Assembly: GCA_005281725.1 (NCBI GenBank)
Contig: SSBO01000009.1
Span: forward strand, 6,262,303 to 6,326,302
Reading direction: 5' to 3'
Source of the DNA: Wuchereria bancrofti
Lineage: Eukaryota > Nematoda > Chromadorea > Rhabditida > Onchocercidae
Length of the DNA stretch: 64,000 nucleotides
Shown here in pieces: positions 53,280 through 64,000 of this stretch. Below the pieces are notes generated by a model. It saw nothing but the letters and a program-made list of their open reading frames with translations, was not told the origin of the DNA and ran no database searches. Each line of letters starts with the position of its first letter. Position 1 is the stretch's first letter. The translations under genes and the position numbers were made by a program.

Positions 53280-56200
53280 TAATTGAAAAACATGTAGACG
53301 CTATTCGTCTAGAGTATATTGAAATTTGATGGCATATGTCGTTTTAGTATAAAATATTTACTTAATGAAAGCTTAAGTTTCCAGAGCGTAACTCAAATTA
53401 ATTAAAATAATTTTGGTTTCGCAACAAAAAAAGTCAAATACGTTATGCTGTGAATTTTGCACTTACAAAGGCATTTCAACATAAAAAATATACATTGGCT
53501 AATAATGGCATACTTGCAAAAATAAATGTCAAATTTTATCTTTTGTTGGGAAAAGAAAAACAATTTTTACTCATTTTAACTTATTTTATTTTCTTGTTTT
53601 TTTATTTTGTTATCTTTGGTGTGCAGTAATTGTTGCTTATAGCCATACACCAATGCTGCTTCAAAATTCCTTCAATTTAGCAACATTTAATTGCAAAATT
53701 GCATTCTGTTTTATGAAACAGAAAGAATATGTAAAGTAAAATGAGTAACTTCAAACTCTCTTCTCTATGTTACAATATATATAGCAATTAAGCTGACTCC
53801 ACTGTGTAAGCATTAATGGTCAGTGGTCATGGTTGAAGCCAAACAGAAATGTTTCATTTGTGTTATATCTTGGAATGCAAAGTGGACGAATGGTAGTGTC
53901 ATTAATCTTTCAATTACATTCACAAGTATTATATATTTGTTCACTGACCCATCTAATTCAAATAGGTGTGTATGTAGCACAGCATCATTTCAACAACGTT
54001 TATTTATCCATTCTCTAAATCATTTCTATCGGATGCGAATTGAAAATTTTCATTCATCATTCATCCATTCCTGCTTCTTGTGAAATGAAGAAGCAAACAA
54101 TATCGATCGTTAATTTCATTAAATTTTGACTTTATTGCTATAGTGCTTGCTTCCAGTTATTCAGGTATGATTAAGTATCACTTAATTACTCGAAATTACT
54201 CTAAATTTATAGCTGTTACTTGAAAAAACATCTTTGTAGATATATAATTGCATTTTCTAAATACGAATTATTTATTGTTTTCGGTGAACATTTCTTCTTC
54301 CTCTTCTTCTCTATCATGAAGAGAGGATACTCTCTACACATTTATTGATAAATGATAATCGTAAAAAGAAGACTAAAAGATTCATCACTCGTAGAACAAT
54401 TAAATATTAGTTTCAAAAAAGAATAAAATATTTCTTATTATTAATATTTCGCTATTGTTGGCAGCATTTAAGGTTTTTGTCATCTTCTGCTATTTATCCC
54501 TTTTAAACTTATTTTTGATGTATTTTATCATTATTTGTTGTTTATGAAACAGCTGATCATTTCGCATTCTTTTCCAAATTGTTTTAATAATATACAAGTT
54601 GAGATTAATCACTTGCTATTTGCTTTCTCCCCAAAGTCTCTTTTGTCGAAAGAAATATTTTCTCCGAGAAGCTTGTAAGAAGAGATAAGGAATGAGATGC
54701 GAAGATTATGACGAAGAAATTTGCCCCAGAAATTAGTGCATTATTTCAATTTTTGATTAAAGATTATAAATGAGAGATTTTTAAAGTTGTTTGACTTGAC
54801 TATTACATGAGTTGACTGAAACATAGTTCAAAGAATCATATAATTTGTAAAGTAGGAATCATTTGATGGTGAAAAATATGAATATGAAAAAATGCAATTA
54901 TAATTTGCAAAAGTCATTTGTGGCCAAAAATCCAACTTAGGTAATCTATGGAGACAACAAGTTGTTTGTCTTGTACAGAAAACGATTGTACATCTGCACA
55001 GAAACGTCACTGATTTATTGTTGGAGCTTTCTAAGTAAACAAAGAGTTCTAAATTAGAATTGTCATCAATACTCAGAAATTACAGGGGATTTACTTATAC
55101 CGATATTGGAATTTTGATTTTCGAAGTAATCATTAGAATTACTGAGCTGTCATTATGGTTATATTAATCTGTTCTGAAGATTTCATCATAGTATAAGAGT
55201 GTCAATAATGATAGCTTATCGAAATGTGCATCAAATAGATGTAACTGCAAACACAGGGAATTAATTTATGACGAAGGGCTTAAAGCATTTCCACGGTGTA
55301 TTTTTAGGTTAAAATAGCAAAGATCGCTGTGCTTGTTGGTAATACTAAGTTGTAATGTATATCTTAAACGGCCTGTATATCTCGACTTGTGCAGCGAAAT
55401 AAGGAAATAAGCGAAATAAGAAAAAAATAAAATAAGCCTGAAAATAGTACAGAAATAATGACTATATGAAATTTATTCTACAAACATTTTTTTCTTTTAT
55501 CTTAAAAATAACTCAAGAATTAAATGAATTTCAGGAAAATATTTTCTTTCCTCTATAGAAATATAATCGTTGAATGTTTTCTAGAAAAGCATCAAAAATT
55601 AATATGCGATAGAGTATATCGAAAAAGAGGAATCGTTTTGATAGCGGTCATATTCTAAACATAATGTTTTCTTCAGCTTTTCATAAAATGAAACAAATGA
55701 AGGGAAGTACTAAGATGATAAATTCTACTGAGCTTCTTTTGAAGATGTCAATTTTCCACATTATATTGTTATGTCTATAAAAGCCTAAGAGTTAATAACT
55801 ATGTAAGCAGCTACCCGAACATCTGTTGTCAATTTAGGGATGGAATTTTGTGGAAACTATTCACTTAAAAATTCTTGGAAATTTTCAATTATATAAATTT
55901 GAATGAATGCTTCAACTTACTCGGTCACTTTATTGAAATTGAATAGGGATGGCTTCTTAGTGCATTCCTTTCCAGTGCTTCCATATACCAATGAAACATA
56001 CTTGTAAAGCGCAGAGTGAGTGGATAGTTAGGAGTTTATGCGTTATGTTAGGAGTTTATGCATTATATCAAATTTCGATTAGGAGTTTATGCATTATGAT
56101 CGGATGATTGCTGGCAAAAACAAAAAGCTGCAAAAGTTCCTATAAAATATATTAACCGGCCTTGATCTCTAAAACCTTAACATTTAAAAACCTCTTGCGT

Positions 56201-58112
56201 TTACCAGGTTAATTAGGCATTTTACGGGCCGAGTCATCTTTTACCTTCCTGCAACTTTTTGTGTTACAGATATTTAATATGTTCAGAAAAAAAAACAGGC
56301 ATCACTGGAATAGACCGTGGCTGGGTGATTCATACTTTTAGCCTTGAACTGTTTAAATAACTCAAAATTTCCACCATTACAAAGCACACCACGTTTTCAG
56401 TTCCCAGCAGAACTACTTTGGTCAGCTTTTTACATCCTATATATCAAATTTCGATTCTTTCTTATGATTAATTCTTTGACTCATCGAAGTTTAATATGAA
56501 ATTGGTTTTCAAAAAAAGAAAATTTATTATCGCATGCCTGACATCTATTATTGTTTTGTAGTGCACTTTTATTCATTGATGTGAAAATTATTCCATTATT
56601 TTTTTTCCAATTAATTGAAGTTCTTAGTAGCGTCCCTTAACTTTAATTTCAAAAAGAAAGTTTCAATTCGAGCTTTGTTTTACTGTTCTCCTGCAATTCA
56701 TTGTTTTAAATTTTTCGTAAAATTTTCTGCGCCTTGATAAATAATGATGCAACATTAGATAATATTAATTGTCACATTAAAGTACATCATGTGGGTTAAT
56801 AGATAAATGATAACTGCGTGATGTCGCTGCTGATTTGCGCCAAGTTATCGCACTATTGTATGATAGTTCAGCGATATACAGATTTCATTCGCTGTACAGT
56901 TTTCAAAAATAATTTCATTCTGAAAGGACATTTCTTCATAAATAATTATCGGATTCATACTGCCATCTCTCGGGAAATATAAAAAATTATGAACCCTTAA
57001 AATAATTATGATAGTGGAAGGGAAACAGTAAACAGAACTGTCTCAGTTCAGATTCCACATTCATTTTTTCCTCTTTTCTGGATATTTTCGTGGGAAAAAA
57101 GCAAAAAAGAAAAAAAGCAATTCTTTTAAAAAATAAAAAAATACAAACCCATAATTAACCCATTTGCAAACTGATTCCGGAACTTCTTTGTTTTTAAACA
57201 GAAAACTATCAATGGGAAAAGAAATGAGGTATTAGCTATAAGTAAGTTATAATAGTCATGATTTTTTTAAATCCTTTCTACTAACACCTAACTAATGTTT
57301 TATAAGAAATATCATTCCTGAAAGTTTTATTGACTTCAAAATGTTCAATTATTTATTCGAAGAAATTGCTAACGCAGTAGCAAAAACTCATCTGGTCATT
57401 TCAGGATTGAGCATTTGAATAATACCTTCTCATAAGATGGCATGCTATTTATAATATCTCACATTTCATTGCCCATAACATATCCTTTTTACTTCGCATG
57501 AGCCTCCACTTTATTGATCATATTCAGATTTAATAAAAACAATCTAGTGAGTGTAACTGAGATATCTGTTTGTCTTTCCAGTCCTTCCAAATTGCGCATT
57601 TCTCATAGATGACAGCCCTCATCTCATGCATTTATATTCCCTGGATTTTTTCAGAATCTTCAAAACTATACTACTAAAGATAATTTTCAGAACCGCATCT
57701 TTGTTATCACTGTTATCTCTTTTAAATGAAGTGATTATTTTCAGTTAAAAGCATATCGTTACTTTTTGAGGGATTTTTCCTTATCTTTTTTTTACATTTC
57801 TTCGTTAAACTTTCGTTTTTTTCCTTCAGCTTTATTTTTATTTCTATTCATAAAAATTCTATCCACAAAAAAATGTTGTATTCATAAAATTCAACAGAAA
57901 TATGATTTGATTTCCGATTCAATTGCGTTTAAAACACAAAAAAAAGAAAAAAAAAACGAACTGCAGAATAAAATAACAAAAGTACGGACAAATTAGGATG
58001 AGTTGAATCGAAATAACTAATCTTTAAATTTGTTATTTTAGAAACTGATTCTTGCATTTATTCTGCAGTCCTATTCGAATAATTTTTACAAAACTTGCTA
58101 GAATTTTTTTAG
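53280..58112. other. Gene-free AT-rich stretch
   Basis: No exon was accepted. Short open frames on both strands lack paired splice sites or are low-complexity. The stretch contains the triple direct repeat at 56028-56098 and ends at the acceptor just before 58113. Confidence 0.45.
56028..56098. repeat. Three copies of a ~19-base direct repeat
   Basis: TTAGGAGTTTATGC(G/A)TTAT occurs at about 56028-56046, 56048-56066 and 56078-56096. The intervening ATATCAAATTTCGATT (56065-56080) recurs at about 56442-56457. It is non-coding; irregular spacing argues against a simple satellite. Confidence 0.65.
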
Positions 58113-60626
58113 ATGGTTTTATTGGCTGTATTGATCATCGCGATCAGTTCAAGCGTCGTTCAACCAAAAGTTCGTTATATGTGATTTTTTTTGATAACAT
58201 AGAGGGAGCACATCAGGAATGATAGTCTTCTTGGCTGTCTGATAATTTGATAGAATACATTTCTGATAACACATCAAATATAACTGCATAAAGAGGTTTA
58301 CAATACTAGGAGTTTAAATAATTCGTTTAGATTAGGCTTTTTTCTAAACTGGTAGTTCGGATCGTTTTGACTCCGAAGATTAAGATGCTTTTTCGTTTTG
58401 TCCTAAAACAAATATTTCACTGTGTTGATAGTCAAAATTTCTAGAGATTGTTATTTCAAGTTGATTTTGAATGACTGAATTCTAAATATTGGGAGCATTT
58501 ATGAAGTAGGTATAACTAGGTATGATAAAGTTTAATTTCCACTTGACTTAAGTAACGTTACAGAATCCAGCATGTGAGCAACTGATTGAATGTTATGCAA
58601 AATCTCGAGCCAAAACTGACGAATGCCTATCACGTACTGAAAAGCGAGAATGCCAGAACGAGTCTTTAGAGTCAGAACTCAGGGAATTAACCAATGAGGT
58701 ATGCATGCAAGTCTTGGAATCATAAAAAGTAAGAGATTTTGGATTATGTGTAAAGAGCAATAATTACGAGAAATATGACGAAGAATTCTAAATTTAAACC
58801 TAAATTAAAGTGAAATATCAATACTAGCTTGTCAAAAGATTATTAAAATATAATTATATGTTTGTTGAATATAATTATATGCATGATAAAACGGAAATAC
58901 AAGATGTTGAGGTAGATAAAAAAGCGGAACTTCGTATAGAGTTAGTTTGACATCATTAAAATTTTCACTTTTTTAAAATGGAATATGAGCTGTAATTGTC
59001 CAGGAAACTTCTCGATATTTTGATTCAATTCTTGAGTTGATAAAATTCTCCCTCAGAAAAACAGCTTCTCTCTTTTGTTTAAACTTATCCTCACTTTTCG
59101 CCTGAATTAGCCACTTCTCTATGAACATACACTACTAATAAGTAAATTAATCCAAGAAACTGTCTAGAATTTTGCTTTGAAATTAGCATGAGACAGATTA
59201 TTTGCAGCGGATTTCGCTCTATGAAAATTGTTTACGTGAAAAATTGCCCACCGCGACAACTATTGAAAATGCGAAAAAGGTATTGTTAAATCATTTCTTG
59301 ACCTATTGCAAATTAATTCGGGATTATAATACAATAGTCCGTGCATGGGTTTCTCTGATATTTAACCAGAACTGTTTTGGGTAGAAAAGGCTAACTAAAC
59401 TGAAGCATCTTTTATCGGGCAAGCACCAGCATAGACAGAATCGCTATAACCAGATTTAATTCAGGATAATTAATTGCTTCCATAAGATGGGTAGATCGTG
59501 TACTTACCAAAAATTTCCACGAAATGATACAACCCAAATGGATAAGCCATTGCCAATGTTAGTCATCTGGAAAAAGAGCCAACTCTATTGAGTTCATAAA
59601 ATTGCTCCTTAACTTTGAGCATTGATATCCATAGCAATAATGCACTGCATTGAATCCATAAGCACGGCAAAGAACGGCAAGGAAACTCGTCCTAAGTAAC
59701 AATTTTTTCAGCAGTTCCTATGTATAACTCTTTAGCACTTCCTATATATAATTTCTCAAAGTGACATTCTACACGGAGCATTAACAAAAAAGGACCATAA
59801 CTCGATAAATAAAGGAGACAACAAGCTAGTTAGAGTATGAATTTGAATTTGTTCCTTTCTCGCGACAGGTGATGCAAAAATTATGGGTAGAAGAGATTAG
59901 AAAATTTATCGCAAGATTAAAGCCTATTGAGAAGATAACACATTTACTAGGTAAAAGTAGTATGAGTTGTTATTCGAAATAAAACAGGAAGATGACGCCT
60001 ATATCTTTTCTGTATAATAATTTCAAAATTAACGGATAAGTTATTGCAAAGAATTCCTTATTTAATCATTAAATGAATATATTTGTAGAAAGCGAAATGT
60101 AATGCAATACTGAAGAACTCAGACAAAAGGAAAAAACTTGTGACCAATGAAAAGGAAAGGGAAAAAAACAATGGAAAGAGGCGGAGATCGATTCATAAAG
60201 GCAAAAAAATTAGTACACAACAGAAGTTGTGTTTTCGTGAAGCACGCAAATTGAGAAGTTATTGCGGACAGTTGTCCAAGTGCTGCACTATTAGCAAACT
60301 GTTAGTCATTCTAAAATCATTGGCTTCTGCGGGATATGCCATTTTTTTGAGTATTATTCCTTATTTGTAATTGAGACAGAAACATTCTGCACAAAGTGTG
60401 ACGTTAGTGCATGCAATTATCAAACTGTTGCAGATGCAAAGCAAACACCCTAATCGATGAAAAAATTGTGGCAAAAAGAATGGAAATCATGGAAGCCGAT
60501 GAACAGTGCCGCCTGGAACATTATGGTAGCATAAAAACGAAGAATTACAAAAATCATAAACGTGAAGGATATCATCGTGGTGGTGGACAACGCAGAATAT
60601 CCAAGAGTCCAGATTCTGACGTATAA
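58113..60626 (+). CDS. Unrecognised small secreted Cys- and Lys-rich protein
   Basis: Six exons give 248 residues: 58113-58169, 58564-58698, 59208-59279, 59869-59950, 60093-60300, 60434-60626. Exon 1 is a signal peptide (MVLLAVLIIAISSSVVQPK) and its ATG directly follows a GAATTTTTTTAG acceptor, which suggests trans-splicing onto the start codon. The next exons are helical with spaced cysteines (NPACEQLIECYAK, TDECLSRTEKRECQN, YENCLREKL). A Lys/Arg-rich middle (DKRKKLVTNEKEREK, GKRRRSIHKGKK) follows, then a cysteine cluster (YCGQLSKCCTI), and the tail is basic with a Gly-rich HRGGGQRRISKSPDSDV. Exon 4 (82 bases) fits only if exon 5 starts at 60093. If exon 4 is skipped, the stronger TAG acceptor at 60088 keeps the frame. 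No family was recognised. RRR and KRKK sites could be processing sites. A polyA signal lies at 60667-60672. Confidence 0.7.
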
Positions 60627-61904
60627 TCATTGTGTTTTGGTCACTTCTTGAGAAATGATGGTTCCAAATAAACGAGAGTAACACCTTTCAGTGATAATTT
60701 TTCATTTATGAACATGGAATTTCAACCTCGAGACGAATTTGTTTGAGGACTTAGTTTTTTGCATGCCTTAAAATTTGAATTAAATGAATAGTTTGCACAT
60801 ACTTACCCGATCTCATCTCCATTACCATTGGAAATTTGGTGGAATGTGAGAAGTATGACAGAAAAATTTATTCAAATGGCTTATCAAAACCGTGTTTCAT
60901 AAACACCAAAATTTCCACACATATACTTGTATGTAAAAGTCTTAGTATTTATCAAAGGATATTTCGAATTGATTTCTGGAAAATTTTATTTTTAAAAAAG
61001 CTGTTACACCGAGCTCTTACATATTTTTGCTTGTTAAGACTTTCTGTTGTGGTGTACTTGATGTCTGTCTTCAAAATGAAGTTACCTATCCATGCACTTC
61101 GTAATGTGTAATGTTCAATCTTCATACTGTATCCATAATTAGCAAACAAAGTATTTTATGGTATTTATCTTGAGTAAATCAATTCAGTAACTAAACTTTA
61201 CAGAGCCTTATTCTGCCCTTTATTCTAGGAAACAAATTTGAGACAATCGAAATCGCAAGAGATTCCTTTTTTTTCTTCTTTTTTTTGAGGACTGAGAACT
61301 GGAAGTTTCAAAAATTTGTAGCAAAACCTACTCGTGCGAATCGAAGTAGTAAACTTCCCACAAAGATCCGAACTCTTTAACTACGAAGAAAAACAAACCA
61401 GTTGCAAAACATTTTCAACGACTACAAAGAATAGCTGCAATCATTTAAAACAGAAATGCAGCCGTCAGCAAACTCAGAACGAACACCCTAAAATGTAGAT
61501 AGTAGTATTTTCAAATTTTCTGTCAAGAAAAAACTATTTTTAATTCGTTGCTTTACTATTCTCAAAATACTCCCTTAAAATTTTTACTACTAATTACGGT
61601 CGTACCACAATATTTAAAATCACTCAATCCTTATGTGATAATAATAAAGGGTTTATTATGAACTGTCCTCACCATTCCTTTCGAGATATCGAGTTAAAAT
61701 CGACCACCCGCACTCACTAACTTCATATAATCCAAACAAAGACACTTCTTTTACCGGAGGATTCGCATAGTGATGAAACCAGAGTAGCGTATCGAAACTG
61801 GTTTGATAACGATTTCGTTAGCGTTGGGAGTAGAAAGTGAGTTGCGGTTTGCTCTCATTTGATTATACTTGGAGGAGTTTGAGTCCTTCTTTCTATACAT
61901 ATCC
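60627..61904. other. Intergenic region before pbs-5
   Basis: This contains the AATAAA polyA signal of the preceding gene (60667-60672) and the presumed promoter of pbs-5. No exon was supported. Open frames around 60836-61149 exist on both strands and look like chance. Confidence 0.5.
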
Positions 61905-64000
61905 ATGTTGGTCGGCAGCGTAGATGATGATGTGCCACAGCGTGACCTTCACGAACCAGTCGTAGACGACTTCTGCTTCATGCAGCCTCCATATGGAATA
62001 GTAAGTAACTCCTTCAGTCTATTCAGTGCCATGTAAATGCCACATAGAAAAAAATCATGTATTATAGGAGCGACGAGAAATATAATGTCGAATGTACTTA
62101 ACGGAACAGTTTGATTAATTTTGCACTATGAGAAGGCAGCATATTGATTAAGGAAGTTGTAGTATTAGCTAATATTGATGTTCAAGTTTCAAAAGTTTCA
62201 TTAAACAAAGAAGTTCTCTCTGTGTGTGCTGTAATCTTCCTTTCACCCATTTTGTGTTCTTGTTTGAATGTATTTTAGAAAAAGCATCATTTAAACGAGA
62301 TCCAAGGGACCTTTTTGTCATTTTAATTAGTGCGAGAAAGGAGAAAGTAAGCGTCGTGTTGCGCAAGTGTGTAGTTACACATATCATTATTCTTTTAATG
62401 TTTCGATTAGACTAAATGAGAAGTTTTATTCTGTTGGATTTCTGTTCTTTCAGCCTGCTGAATTTGTCGAATCACATTTCGGCAAACATTCGGGTGCAAA
62501 GAATTTGCAGTTTTTGAAAGGAACTACAACACTTGCATTCATCTATGAACCAAAAACACCAGCAGATAAGGGAGGGATTATAGTTGCTGTGGATTCGCGT
62601 GCATCTGCTGGAGAATACATATGTAAGCTGATTTCTCCAGATCTATTTTCATTAATTTCTGATGAAAATCTAAAAGTTTTCTGAGCTGTATAACTTAGAA
62701 GGTTTAGGATTTATTATAAGTTGAGATTCCTTACAGCGTCTAAGAGTGTTATGAAAATACTGGATATCGGCGATCGAATGGTGGCAACTATGGCTGGTGG
62801 TGCCGCCGACTGTCAATTTTGGACACGTATAGTTGCTAAATATTGCACGTTAGTTTATTGTATAATTTTTTATTGTATATATATATATATATATATGTTT
62901 TTCCCATGTTCCTATCGTAAATAAAAGATCAGATAAATTAAAAAAAGATGAAAATACATAAATGAAAAGAAAACTTTTAAGTAAAAAAAGCTTTTTAGAC
63001 TGTACGAGCTTCGAGAAAAGACGGAAATTACTGTGGCTGCTGCAAGCAAATATTTCCAGAATGTTTTATATTCTTATCGAAACCATGGACTATCAGTCGT
63101 GAGTGGTGTTCTTTTGCTAATTTTTAGCATATTTAGCTTACTATTCTTTTACAAACTCTCTGAAACTTTTGGGTCGATATCTACCAAAAAAACTTGTTAT
63201 ATTTTTATGAAAATAATGTTGAAATTCAAGGAGCTGTGTTCTTTTAAATTATGATGTTTTTGTTTTGGAACCATCACGTTGTACTTCATCTAGATGTGTT
63301 AGTTACTCAGGAAATTATTGATAAAGTGTCGAAGCAAATAGGATGTTTATTAAAACTCTAATTTTTTCAGGGCTCCATGATTGCTGGCTATGACAAGCGT
63401 GGTCCTGCAATTTTTAAAGTCGACAGTGAAGGACAGCGCATTCAGTTAAGACTGTGTAGCATAGGTTCAGGTTCACTGAGGTGTGTTTTGCATATATTCG
63501 AATTATTAAAACCATTTAAATCATGCTTTTTTTTTCGAATTTTTGGACTGAAAGAATGGATTTATCCGGAAGTGCGCCGGGAACTAATGTCGATGTTTTC
63601 GGAAAAATTGAGAGTAAAAATATATGTTATGCCAAGATATTCGCCCATTTCAGTGCTTATGGTATCCTAGACAATTTTTACCAACCCAAAATGACAGATG
63701 AAGAAGCATACAAACTGGGTCGGCGAGGAATAATGCATGCTACTTATCGTGATACCGGTTCTGGCGGTGTTTGCAATAGTTAGTTCTCTTCCTTTTTAAC
63801 AGTTACACAGTTTACATATCTGTAGTTTGGGCTGTTTTCTATGCTTCTGGTTGTACTGTACCTCCGTTAAATATTATTGTTTCTTGCAGTGGTGCACATT
63901 TCGCCGACCGAGAAAATTCGCTTTCCAGCATTTGATGTTTCGCAGCTGTACTACGAATTTGCTACTGAGCTTGGGCGGGATATTGCTTACGAACCCGAAA
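61905..64000 (+). CDS. pbs-5: 20S proteasome subunit beta type-5 (chymotrypsin-like), 3' end cut by window
   Basis: Seven exons: 61905-62000, 62454-62622, 62737-62848, 62999-63098, 63371-63480, 63654-63778 and 63890 to beyond the edge, 274 codons so far and nearly complete. A 55-residue propeptide ends in QFLKG before the catalytic Thr (residue 56, TTTLAF). Catalytic Asp17 (VAVDSRAS) and Lys33 (SVMKILDI) equivalents are residues 79 and 95, shifted by a 7-residue insertion ([11 protein letters not shown]) between the first two strands; nematode PBS-5 is expected to share it. TMAGGAADC (with the Met45 equivalent), YELREKT, GYDKRGP, GSGSL and [10 protein letters not shown] are all present. The enzyme cleaves after hydrophobic residues in the cytosolic and nuclear proteasome. 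The last exon reads to DIAYEPE with no stop before the edge. Exon 1 has no homology support of its own but fits in phase 0 with a good GTAAGT donor. Confidence 0.95.
62877..62897. repeat. TA dinucleotide microsatellite
   Basis: A short (TA)n run lies in the third intron of pbs-5. Confidence 0.75.

Overview
This window looks like nuclear DNA of a nematode, most likely a filarial (clade III) worm. It is very AT-rich, and its genes are split into many short exons with nematode-type TTTCAG/TTTTAG acceptors. A BMP ligand most like worm DBL-1 and a proteasome beta-5 subunit with worm-like sequence point the same way. No SL1 RNA gene, rRNA, convincing tRNA, CRISPR array or intact transposon was found. 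The species call is inference. All gene models were built by hand by joining exons whose splice sites and reading phases agree.

Layout. (1) 41-469, minus strand: the first two coding exons of a gene that leaves the window on the left. (2) 6310-10380, plus: a complete 12-exon GTPase of the GTPBP1/GTPBP2 family. (3) 14171-24883, plus: a type I membrane protein with a signal peptide, one Ig-like domain, three EGF-like repeats, one membrane helix and a PPPY-containing tail, an architecture like neuregulin. (4) 24884-46585: about 21.7 kb with no secure gene. It holds a chain of possible minus-strand exons (a putative membrane protein), GC-rich islands, a broken ORF, and several strong fold-back palindromes. 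(5) 46586-49110, plus: a complete 7-exon BMP-class ligand (dbl-1-like), preceded by a short upstream ORF whose stop overlaps the ligand start as ATGA. (6) 49111-58112: mostly empty, with a few weak exon candidates. (7) 58113-60626, plus: an unrecognised small secreted, Cys- and Lys-rich protein with an unusual alternative-splicing layout. (8) 61905-64000, plus: proteasome subunit beta-5 (pbs-5), cut by the right edge.

The genes are not an obvious operon. Spacing is kilobases, and the products act in different places: cytosolic GTPase, cell-surface Ig/EGF protein, secreted BMP ligand, secreted novel protein, 20S proteasome. The items most worth a second look are the Ig-EGF membrane protein, the ATGA-coupled upstream ORF of dbl-1, the linked cassette exon and shifted acceptor in the novel secreted gene, the in-frame optional extension in pbs-5, and the perfect 25-bp fold-back at 37.2 kb.
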